A DNA stretch of 64,000 nucleotides from Xenopus tropicalis (taxonomy: Eukaryota; Chordata; Amphibia; Anura; Pipidae). Numbering within the stretch: position 1 is the first letter of the stretch; the number at the start of each line of letters is the position of its first letter. Below the pieces are notes generated by a model. The model searched no databases. It was not told the origin of the DNA and saw nothing but the letters and a program-made list of their open reading frames with translations. Where the stretch lies: contig NC_030683.2 in assembly GCF_000004195.4 (NCBI RefSeq), positions 82,290,910 through 82,354,909 on the forward strand, in the 5' to 3' direction. Positions 54,538-64,000 of the stretch are shown here, piece after piece. The position numbers were made by a program, and so were the translations under genes.

Positions 54538-57500
54538 CTGCAATAAAAATGTCAGTTTATTGTTGGACTAAAATCCAAAAATCCTTAACTCAAGATTAAA
54601 TTTGCATGTATTAATATAGGCATATTTAAAAATAAACTATGATAAAGCCCTAACTAAAACATACCATTACTGACTGGATACAGGACTTACCTTTTAAAAC
54701 AGCACAACCACCACACTGTGTGCTAACCACCACACTGAAACCTACAAGCTAAACATCATTTGGATCTCCAGCATTACTTGGCCAGATGGAAAACATCATA
54801 TTTAATGCTTATCTTTTATAAATGATCTACTTCCCCAAATTATTTTTTAAACTTCAGATGCCCTGTTATCTCAAACACAAAGACTTCAAGTTAATAAATA
54901 AAATGTACTGGGAGTTCAAATGGGGAGGGGAAGAGTCCATGGATTGCCATATTTAAACTCCAGCAACTAAAAGGAAATGGGGGCACCAATTTGCTAAATA
55001 AAAGGGAATATAATGAGACCGCTCTTGTGCAACATGCTGGATACTGAACCTATAATAGCCATACATATAGCACCTTAGATACAGAACACAATCCAGTGAG
55101 AACATCATATATAAATTCCTTACTCCAACTTCTGTCAAATGAACTGATGGGTATTCAAAAAGCAAACCCAATATTTATACATACCTATAAAGCCTTGCAA
55201 ACAGTCAACCATATGAAAGATAAAAAGATATATTTCATATATACAAAAATGTATCCTTATATCTTCCCTGTACTGGCAACAAAGCTTTCCCTAGTGACTT
55301 AATGACTAATATCTTCGCAAAATGGAGACATGGGGAAATTTATTGTTTTAGAGAAATACTTAATAGGGCACGTACTCCCATGACATTTTCAGAGGCATCT
55401 GGAAGATTTCCTTTTCTTCAAAATCAACAATTTTACTTCCTGCAATCCTTACATTATATTAGAAATGTTTTGCACCAGATGACAGAACAACATTAATATA
55501 GTCCCCTGACCCCCATATGTAAAGAAACCCATATTCTACACTCTACAGCACACATTTACAAATCTATTAGAACAGACAGGACTTTTACAATAGAGATACC
55601 CCCATTGGGAAATTGTTGACTCTGTCACAGCTCCTGAAATACTTAAAGTACAATGAAAGGTTAATATAAATTAAAAGTAATTCTAAAGGCATTCTTTTTA
55701 AGTACTTACTGCATATCTAAATTCCCAGATCCCTGCTTGCTTCTCTGAGATATGGTGCTGAAAGCCTACAGCAGTGTGAAGACTACAGTGACATCACTGA
55801 AATCTCTCTGTCCTACCTGTAGGTGCCAGCGGCAGCCTTCCTATTCTCTGAGCATGTGTGTAACTTGATCCTGTCTCCTGTTCTGAGCTACACATGCCCA
55901 CCAGCCAATCAGAAGCAGATCTGGCAGAGGGGAGGGGGGGGAGGGAATGAACCACGTGCAGTATGAAGCAAGGAGGGAAAGGAAGGGAGAATACCTTTTT
56001 AGAGATGGCTGCCTGTTCTAGAAAATGTGAAGTAAGTGTGACTGAGTAAATATTTGATTAGGTGAGCCAAAAGTCTGGCATTTTTACTAAACAATAGGAG
56101 GACTATTGGGCAGTATGCTTTTTACATTTTGACTTGCATTCTCCTTTAAGCTTCATTCTCATGCTAAGAGAACCCAACCCTCTTGCCAATATCAAATTGT
56201 GGCTCTACAGATCTTACACTAGTCCTATGTAATTTCACTGTGGTGCTTATAATGGGACCATTGAACACATCTTTTTGTCTAAGATGTCACAAAAGAGAAG
56301 CCCTTACTCACTGAATTTGGTCTTGCCCATTTATTAAAACTCTCTGGCTAGAAGCTTTTCAGTTGAGATTAATGTTGGCCAATGTGTATCTAAAGTAAAT
56401 AGAGCACTAAACTTTAAGAAAAATAGGTTACATTTCATATTATATATGGATTTGATAGAGGTGTCAATGAGTTCATGTTGGTTTATTTAATTGTTTTAAA
56501 GGAAAAGGAAAGGTAAAAACCAAGTAAGCTTTTAAGAAAGGTCTATGTAAATACAGCCATAAGCACTTATAGAAAAGCTGCACTGAGTTTTCTGTCAAAA
56601 GAAACAGGATTTGTTGTCTCTTTGTTTTAATGTGCCAGAGACACACAGCTCTCCCCTCTCCTGCTCCCCCCTCCCTCAAGAATGCTAAGAACTCTTGGTT
56701 TTGGTGCAGGAGCCAGGCCTTATGGGAACTTTCTTACAGAGTTTAATGTTTTTTTTTCCTATGAGGCTTCTGATCATCTGAAGGGGAGAAATATGGGGAG
56801 ACTTAAGGGCACTATTGAGAGAACTGAAGGTATGCCTGCAGCTTGAGATTAACTCTTTATTAGCCTTTCCTTCTCTTTTTTAAGTGTTTAAATATTGGAA
56901 TCTTCATAACTGATTTTAAAAGGCAGCAAAGACAATCGCCAATTATTCAAAAAGCATCATACACTCTAGTTCTCTGGCCTTGCAGTGTTTAAATGATACA
57001 AACTTGCTAAGTAAAACATAGAGTACATCTGCTACAAAGACACCCAAGTTTTGTACCCAAGTACGAAAGGTATACAAAACAGTTGGCTGCAGAAAACACA
57101 TCATCTGTGCCATGTCATGTCAATTGATAGTTTGATTGATGTACTGGAGAATGCCATTATGAGCAGTAATCAGCATGGCTTTATGAAGGACAGGTCATGT
57201 CAGACCAATTTAATTGCTTTTTATGATGAGGTAAGTAAGAAGCTGGACAGTGGGGATGCAGTAGATTTAATCTATTTGGATTTTGCCAAAGCATTTGATA
57301 CCGTTCCCCACAAACGACTGCTTTCTAAACTAAGGTCTATTGGTGTTAGTGAAGTCGTTTGCACATGGATTGAAAACTGGCTACAGGATCGGGTACAGAG
57401 GGTGGTTGTTAATTGTACATTCTCTACTTGGAATAAGGTCCTCAGTGGGGTCCCTCAGGGTTCTGTACTGGGTCCACTTTTGTTTAATTTGTTCATAAAT

Positions 57501-60500
57501 GACTTGGGGGAGGGTATTATGAGTAATGTATCGGTGTTTGCAGATGACACAAAACTCTGCAGACCAGTCAATTCTATCCAGGATGTGACATCCTTGCAGC
57601 AGGATCTTGACCAACTGGCAATCTGGGCAGCTAAGTGGCAGGTGAGATTTAATGTGGATAAATGTAAGGTCATGCACCTGGGATTTAAAAATATGCAAGC
57701 CCCGTATACCCTTAATGGGACTGCACTAGGCAAATCCATAATGGAGAAGGACCTTGGAGTCCTTGTAGATAATAAACTTGGCTGTAGCAAGCAATCCAGG
57801 CAGCAGCTGCAAGGGCAAACAAGGTTTTGAGCTGTATTAAAAGGGGTATAGATTCACAGGAGGAGGGGGTTATTCTTCCCCTTTACAGAGCACTGGTAAG
57901 GCCCTCAGTTCTGGTCTCCAGTGCTCAAACGGGCCATTATTGAGTTAGAGAGGGTCCAGAGAAGGGCAACTAAGCTGGTAAAGGGTATGGAAAGTCTCAG
58001 TTCTGAAGAAAGACTGGCCAAATTGGGTCTGTTTACACTGGAGAAGAGGCGCGTAAGAGGTGACATGATAACTATGTATAAATATATAAGGGGATCATAT
58101 AATAACCTTTCTAATGTTTTATTTACCAGTAGGTCCTTCCAACGGACACGAGGGCACCCACTCCGTTTAGAAGAAGGGAGGTTCCGTTTAAATATTCAGA
58201 AAGGATTTTTTACTGTGAGAGCTGTGAAGTTGTGGAATTCCCTCCCCGAATCGGTCATGCTGGCTGATACATTATATAACTTTAAGAAGGGGCTGGATGG
58301 ATTCTTAGCAAGTGAGGGAATACAGGGTTATGGGAGATAGCTCTTAGTACAAGTTGATCCAGGGACTGGTCCGATTGCCATCTTGGAGTCAGGAAGGAAT
58401 TTTTTCCCCTCTGCGGCAAATTAGAGAGGCTTCAGATGGGGTTTTTTGCCTTCCTCTGGATCAACTAGTAGTTAGGCAGGTTATATATAGGCATTATGGT
58501 TGAACGTGATGGACGTATGTCTTTTTTCAACCCAACTTACTATGTTACTATGATTTGTATTTGCAGTCACTGTATTGAAACTGATTTTAGAAAAGTTAGT
58601 GTACTGTAAACCTTGCACTGTAACACTAATGAAAACCAGCATCATGCAGGGGTAATTCTGTGATGCAACTGCCTATGCACACTCTTGCCAGTATATTTAG
58701 TATGTGGATCTTTGCACCATACAATAATTGCAAAAATGAAAACAGTGCCATATCTACTATAAATAATAAACTTACCAGAGATACATAGTTGGTAAGGGTG
58801 CCGCTGCCATTATGTTTCAAGTACTCTTTGTATGGGCTGGGTGAATGCTTAGCATATTATTTATTTCCTGTTATTTATAAAGCACCTACATATTTCCACA
58901 GTGCTTTACAGAGATTATACATTTTCCCCTGCCCCAGAGGAGCTTACAGTCTGGCCTCTATTACATTTACACATGTTATGGTCAATTTGGTCAGAAGCCA
59001 ATATATGTTTTTGGGGTGTGGGAGAAAACCAGAGTAGTGTAGCATAGGAATGATAATTATAAATGGCTTTTGCTAACTGAAAAATAAAAAAGGGAACTTG
59101 ATAAACAAAAGGGTGTGTTTTTGTTTGGTCTCACCTTAGGTCTCATTGAGATGCCATCTCGAGGGTCTCCATGCCGCAAGTGTGGTTGCACCACCCAGTT
59201 CTTGTACACAGTCTTGTTGTGTGTAGAACCATCAAATTTGGCATTTATAGGTTTAAGAACAGAACGTGGTCGTTGAATTGGCTCTCGTGGCAGCCATACT
59301 GGTGTGGAAAATGCAAGCTGCCAAAAATGAATGAAAGAAGATATGCTGCATATTGTTCAGGATACAATATTGGATAAAGGAACAGAGAGTGCTTCAAAAT
59401 GCAGCCTTTTGTACAACATAGAAGAGAGAAGGACAGGAGCACCCTGTATTGGTTTGGATTAACTCCAATATGACCAATGCAGATACCTTATGATCGTGAT
59501 ATTTATGTATAGTTTGAGAGAAGTAGAAAGAAGAAGGAAAGGACAAATATTCCCTGCACTTTAGGAAAGGGGCACTTTTCATGTGCATCACCCCAGTTGG
59601 GGAGGCAGGTAAAACAGCACTGCCTACCCTACCCTGCCTGTGTGTGCCATATTCTGCCTGCACTATGCTGCCTGTGTGTCATACTCTGCTCTTGTAATAA
59701 CATGGGTGTGGTTTGAAGTGGGTGAGGTTTTTTCTAAAAAAGGGGAATGGTCAAAACTTGCTTCCATTATACCACAGTTGGACAGCACAGTCATAGTGTA
59801 ATGTACATGTGCAAGGAACACTACAGAGCTGAAAAATGAACCTTTTTATATAAGAGTTTGATATTTGATAGGAACATAGGAATAATCATTATAAATGGCT
59901 TCTGTGAACTGAACCTAAAAAAAGGAGAGATGTGCTGGGCTGATTTAAGGTGCCAGCAGGCCCAGGGCAAATATTTTCTTGATGGCCCCCCGCTGCTTAA
60001 TGTTTGAGGCACTTTTTGCCAAGTGCATTGCCTTGCAGTTTTTCTCAACCACGGGGCTCCACTTTGGCCTTCACCTTACATAAGGCAGTAGGACTGAGCA
60101 CTGTATTTGCACATAAAAACTATTTTTAGGGCAGGATAGGTGCCTCAAGCAATTATTTATTTACTTATTTTTATCAACCCAGCTCATTTGTTTCTGGAGA
60201 GAACACTGACTGCACTGAGAACTTTATGGTAGAACACCCCTCAAACACATCAATATAAAACTTTTATACAACATAATATGGCATATGGAATATAATATTC
60301 TGTGATCAATGAAGTAGACATGATTCCCAGCTGTGCTGCCCTGGACCAACAGCCATGGAAGCAGATAAATTACAAATTGGGAGGACACCACAGGAGGAAA
60401 TCAAAGCAGCTAAATAACAATGCAATAGAGTCCAGATAATTATTATGAGGGATTTTACTGTCAAAAGTTATACTAAATGAAAAGTCTGCTGGTGGGCCCT

Positions 60501-63076
60501 GGGCAAATGCCCCTTTTGTTCATTTATTAAAACAGCCTTGTGTTTTAGTTTTTTGTCTCATCATGGCCTTCATGCAGTCAATGAAGGTCCACCTAGTATA
60601 TGACCACCAACTGGGATTTTTATAGAACCATACTCTGCCAATAAATGATTTAAGTCCAGGAGATTTTATCCAAGTACTTTAAATGTAAGCCCTCCCAATG
60701 CAGTTTACCTGCCACTTACTCTTGCCAGCATGCAATTTAAAGTGGCAGAGTTTAAATGCTTAAAGATAATATTGAAAGTCTAAAACATACCTAAATCAAT
60801 TATAATGAAATTGATTTTTTTTTAGAAAGACTAAGGTAACTGTCAAAGGCAACAGAAGAAAGTGAGGAACCATGTATGCCTTGAAGGGTTTATAATGGCT
60901 CATTGAAATATGTGGTTCATATCTTTGCTTAAGGCAGCATTACGTTGTTAGGGCACAGATATGGACTGAAGACTGTCTATTTGGTGTATAGCAAATCATG
61001 AGCAGAGTAAAAGCTCTCTTTTGTGCAGTAACTAGAGAGTATGTAGAGAAGCAAAGAAATGGATACAGATGTATTTTTAACAGAAACAAAACATTACCTT
61101 GGTTACTGTATTCCCATCCACTTGCCCTCCTCTCTCCCGGTCCATAGCAGTAAGCTCCTCCTTTAGCTGGGCTGGCTCTGGCCTTGGGTGCCGCAGAGGG
61201 TTCCATCCAGGGAATGTCTCTCTCTGAACTGTCTTAAAGTCATTTCTTATTGAAGAACACAGGGTTTAAATTAATTGTACACATTTTTACTGCTTCTCTT
61301 AAATTAACTCCAACCATTATTTTCCTTACCTAAGGTAGGGATTTACAGTGAGGTTGTCAGGGGGCGGCAAGGCTGCTCTGGCTTGTTGTGGCAGGCAATG
61401 CGGTGTTGGGAAGTCGCTCTGATATTTGGTCATTACTTCCATTTGTGGTCGTTTGGTGACTTTCTGTGGTAAAGGATTCTTAGCTACTGTTCCTTTCTCC
61501 ATTGGCAGAGGATGAAATGTGGACTGATGGGTAGTTTCCATATGATGTTCACCTTAGGACGTAAAAAGTTGGTTATAGCAGAGACTGAACTACTATAACA
61601 AAAAAAAAACATACGTGTTTATAATAAAAAATAGTCCTGTAATGTGATTTTGATTAAATATAGTATGTGAATCATTGTATGGGAATCCAGAAACCCATTA
61701 CCCAGAAAGCTCAAAATTACAGGAAGGCCAACTCCCACAGAATCTACTTTAAGCAAATAACTTTAGTTTTTAAAATGATTTCCATTTTCTCTGTAATAAA
61801 CAGTTTCTTGTACTTGATCCAAACTAAGCTGCATGAATCCATATTGGTGGCAAAACGATCCTATTGGGTTTATTTATATGTTTTAGTAGACTGTGAGGCT
61901 TATCTGTCAAGATTTGCCTTTGTGAATTTTAGAGTTGTTTTCAATTTGAATGAACTCAAAAGTTAAATTTTTTAAACTCTAATGTTTGCTTATTTATTAA
62001 AAAAAAAGAATCTTAAAAACCCAATTGAATAAAACTGAGAAAAGAAAATGAAATTTACTGAAGTCTTATTCTACTCCTAATTTTTAGTGAGTCTACAAAA
62101 GCTCAAAAAAATGTAAATAATTCAAATTTTACATTTTCCTTAGGACAACTTCTACATGAACTTGCAAGTTTTAAGATGTCAAAGTTTTACATTCAAGTTT
62201 TTGTGCTCAAGAAATATATCATTTGAGTTTTGGAAACCTAACAAATTCAAATTCAGGAAATTTTGCTTAAAAACAAAATTCACATTCGAACAGTGATAAA
62301 TCAGCACCTGATGATCCAACTTAAAGAAAGATCAGATAACAGATTTTATATCTGTATTCAAATTAAACTTGTCAATCTTATAATAGAGTGTTGCAAATAT
62401 TATGCAACTAGAATAACCAATATGATATGTTTTGTGTTTGAAATATAGACTATAAGGCCATAAACGCTTGGCTATCTTTAGTGGTTTTGGTCATTGTCAG
62501 TAGAATGGGTAATGCAGTAGAGCTCAGTGACTTCAGAATAAGATGTCCAGATTCTATTGGGCATCCTTTTATAGTGTATAAACATACAAACATTTTTATA
62601 TAATTGTTTTTTTTATGAGCTGAGTACAAGCAAAACACCCCAGGCATAGCCCACTGTGTTTTTTTGCACTCACAAAGAACACCTCCCATAACCTGCAGGA
62701 GACCTGATTGTATAGCATCTATGCACCATCATCTACCACTAGTAGTGCATTTAGTCTTAAAGCCCCTGGTACACAGACCTACTAAAAATATTGTCAAACA
62801 TATGTCTGTATTAGATGGTGTAGTCCACCACTAGCATTCCACATAACTCAGGGTGGGGCAGCAAGTTAGTCCAGTCAATCATTAAAAGACTACTGTCAAC
62901 CTTTGCCAAAACTTCGCATTCCAGCATACATATGTAGCTATACTGAGCCCTACCTTCCATGACTAGATGGCACTGAGCTGCTTTTACTGGGTTCACTCTC
63001 CTTGTCCTCTTTTCAACATAATGGTCTTGGGTTGTCGTTTTCATCTCATTTGTATCACCAGGAAAGAGCAGAGACC
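54395..63076 (-). CDS. SAXO-like axonemal microtubule-binding protein (internal exons, partial)
   Basis: Five minus-strand exons join in phase: 63076-62954, 61552-61330, 61245-61098, 59317-59135, 54537-54395. All internal junctions are AG..GT and give about 273 residues. The protein has recurring units of about 30-60 residues: HHMETTHQSTFHP, VMTKYQSDFPTP, YLRNDFKTV, KFDGSTHNKTVYKNW, LESETTSGSTFVPK. These resemble the Mn/STOP-type repeats of SAXO1/FAM154 (for example FEGSSTTKDDYKQW). That family binds and stabilises ciliary doublet microtubules. The first exon starts with a split codon, so at least one 5' exon is missing (possibly beyond 64000). The 3' end is also open. I do not assign a symbol, because several SAXO paralogues exist. 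The family call is moderately sure; the exon chain is well supported by phase agreement. Confidence 0.68.
54900..55570 (+). pseudogene. L1-type LINE relic in a SAXO-like intron
   Basis: Plus-strand frames around 55302-55496 read TNIFAKWRHGEIYCFREIL, then RTPMTFSEASGRFPFLQNQQ and YFLQSLHYIRNVL. This is the W..G....F.....P.TF.E....F.L....FYYLQLRHFI-type stretch of Xenopus L1 ORF2. The sequence before it is broken by stops. It is old and inactive. Confidence 0.45.
55643..56149. mobile_element. T2-type MITE (507 bp)
   Basis: TTAAAGTACAATGAAAGG at the left and the inverse GACTTGCATTCTCCTTTAA at the right, both bounded by TTAA (55643-55646 and 56146-56149). The interior is GC-richer, with 'ccaccagccaatcagaagc'. 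Confidence 0.65.
56496..56883 (+). mobile_element. T2-type MITE, family E (388 bp)
   Basis: TTAAAGGAAAAGGAAAGG at the left and the inverse CCTTTCCTTCTCTTTTTTAA at the right, TTAA at both ends. It is the better preserved partner of the inverted copy at 26776-27240. Confidence 0.75.
57100..58552 (+). pseudogene. CR1-type LINE, 5'-truncated, one frameshift
   Basis: The first frame to 57830 shows reverse transcriptase blocks in order: NQHGFMKDRSCQTNL, DLIYLDFAKAFDTVPH, GVPQGSVLGPLLFNLFIND, the catalytic FADD at about 57538-57549, KWQVRFNVDKCKVMHLG and KDLGVLVDNKL. After a frameshift with a short deletion it continues (57921-58340) with ELERVQRRATKLVKG, LEKRRVRGDMITMYKY and RAVKLWNSLPESV. The 3' UTR has 'ggcttcagatggggtttttt' and ends in the tail 'ctatgttactatga'. 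It lies on the strand opposite to the SAXO-like host gene. Confidence 0.85.
58855..59036. repeat. Dispersed repeat with 'gtgctttacagagattatac' and 'gggagaaaaccagagta'
   Basis: The string of 'ttataaagcacctacatatt', 'gaggagcttacagtctg' and 'gtgtgggagaaaaccagagta' is a common vertebrate interspersed sequence, seen here as a fragment. The family is not assigned. Confidence 0.45.
59318..61097. other. SAXO-like gene intron between exons at 61098 and 59317
   Basis: No inserted element with clear ends was recognised. A short duplicated phrase ('taggaatgataattataaatggcttttgctaactga' type) near 59044 reappears near 59876, which suggests an old duplication. Confidence 0.4.
61675..61900 (+). repeat. MITE family C copy
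   Basis: 'tatgggaatccagaaaccca', 'ttacccagaaagctcaaaat', 'caaataactttag' and 'gatcctattgggtttatt' align in order with 38216-38544. The right end is missing. Confidence 0.65.
61901..62953. other. SAXO-like gene intron, A/T-rich
   Basis: No coding or repeat feature with support. Short open frames (62263-62689) are not convincing. Confidence 0.4.
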
Positions 63077-63439
63077 CTGTAGTAAGAGAGAATTTGGAAA
63101 AATCAGACCAGACTGCATGGACAAGCTGGAGATGTATCTGCATAAAAATATATATGTACTTTTCAGTTTCCTTTATATTTCCTAGTATCCCATATGATAT
63201 CACTGGCAACTGACAATTAGTGATAAGCAAATCTGTCTCATTTCACTTCGCTGCAGTCTTGCTCACACACTGACTCCAGCAGCCAAACCTTCTGACTGAG
63301 CAGTTACTAGCAACAGAGGCCAGGCACCAAGGGTAATAATTAAAACAGAGAGAGCCTCTCTTTGTTAAAGCAGACTAGCAACTCAACAAAAGTCAGTCTA
63401 GGGAGTTACTTGCAGGTACTCTAGGACGTTTTTTAAATG
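63077..63439. other. Upstream of the first seen SAXO-like exon
   Basis: I find no further in-phase exon here. A 5' exon may lie beyond the window edge. Confidence 0.35.
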
Positions 63440-64000
63440 AGAACTATACCTCCGGGTGCAAAAATCACCCTTAACTATCATTGCCTAGATCCCCCTCACC
63501 TCTCCCTTATCGCATAGTGTTTAAGTTTACACTCTGTCCCTATCGCTAACCGCTAGCTAAAAATGCAGAGAAGGGCAGCCGCGTACCTCGCCGACATCTT
63601 ACCGACTGAAGACTCTTCAGGTCTCTCTGCCAATACGAACCTGCTTGCGCATGTGCAGTTGGAGGTAGCAGGAAATTTGCTTAAACTGCACATGCGCAAG
63701 CAGGTTCATATTGGCAGAGAGACCTGAAGAGTCTTCAGTTGGTAAGAAGATGTTGGGGAGGTACACGGCTGCGCTTCTCTGCATTTTTAGCTAGCGGTTA
63801 GCGATAGGGACAGAGTGTAAACCTAGAAACTATGCTACTGCTTGCGCATGTGCAGTTTAAGCAAATTTCCTGCTACCTCCAACTGCACATGCGCAAGCAG
63901 GTTCGTATTGGCAGAGAGACCTGAAGAGTCTTCAGTCTGTAAGATGTCGGTGAGGTACGCGCTGCCCTTCTCTGCATTTTTAGCTAGCGGTTAGCGATAG
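63440..64000. repeat. Large foldback repeat with inverted-loop duplication (open at window end)
   Basis: Arm 1 is 63512-63660 and arm 2 is 63683-63836, its near-complete reverse complement, with a 22-base loop (ggaggtagcaggaaatttgc) at 63661-63682. From about 63838 part of arm 1, the loop in inverted orientation, and arm 2 are repeated to the window end. A start 'aactatacctccgggtgc' at 63442 resembles T2-type MITE ends. Confidence 0.82.

Overview
This is vertebrate nuclear DNA, almost certainly from a Xenopus frog. The protein-coding exons have GT..AG introns and match tetrapod APOA5, ZPR1 and BUD13. The spaces between them are packed with the short TTAA-, TA- and TAA-flanked transposons and the CR1/L2/L1-type LINE fragments typical of Xenopus. 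I cannot tell X. tropicalis from X. laevis. No operons, CRISPR arrays or viral genes are present.

Layout. (1) 1-848: the 3' part of the last exon of apoa5 (+), cut by the window edge. (2) 849-18178: a 17 kb intergenic region made mostly of transposon remains, dominated by a 6.1 kb piggyBac-like non-autonomous element (5224-11379). (3) 18179-32441: zpr1 (+), 14 coding exons and a complete 446-residue frame; intron 2 carries a second, 4.6 kb piggyBac-like element (19848-24403). (4) 32442-36451: intergenic, with a 5'-truncated L2-type LINE sitting in a broken MITE. (5) 36452-49550: bud13 (+), 11 coding exons and a complete 817-residue frame, with a 16-copy 39-bp minisatellite inside exon 5. (6) 49551-54394: intergenic. 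(7) 54395-63076: internal exons of a minus-strand gene that encodes SAXO-like (STOP/Mn-type) axonemal microtubule-binding repeats; both its ends are unresolved. A CR1 LINE and an L1-type relic lie in its introns. (8) 63440-64000: a large foldback repeat that runs off the window.

The order and common orientation apoa5 > zpr1 > bud13 equals the human 11q23.3 lipid locus, so this block has been kept since the tetrapod ancestor. The genes are neighbours rather than a pathway: APOA5 is a secreted triglyceride regulator, ZPR1 an eEF1A-binding zinc-finger protein, and BUD13 a spliceosomal RES-complex subunit.

The most striking non-gene signal is the pair of TTAA-flanked elements. They share a plan: terminal repeats, a chain of perfect hairpins, pyrimidine and CA-rich tracts, about 8-10 tandem units of 355-425 bp, and a similar 3' block. 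Their internal sequences are otherwise well diverged.
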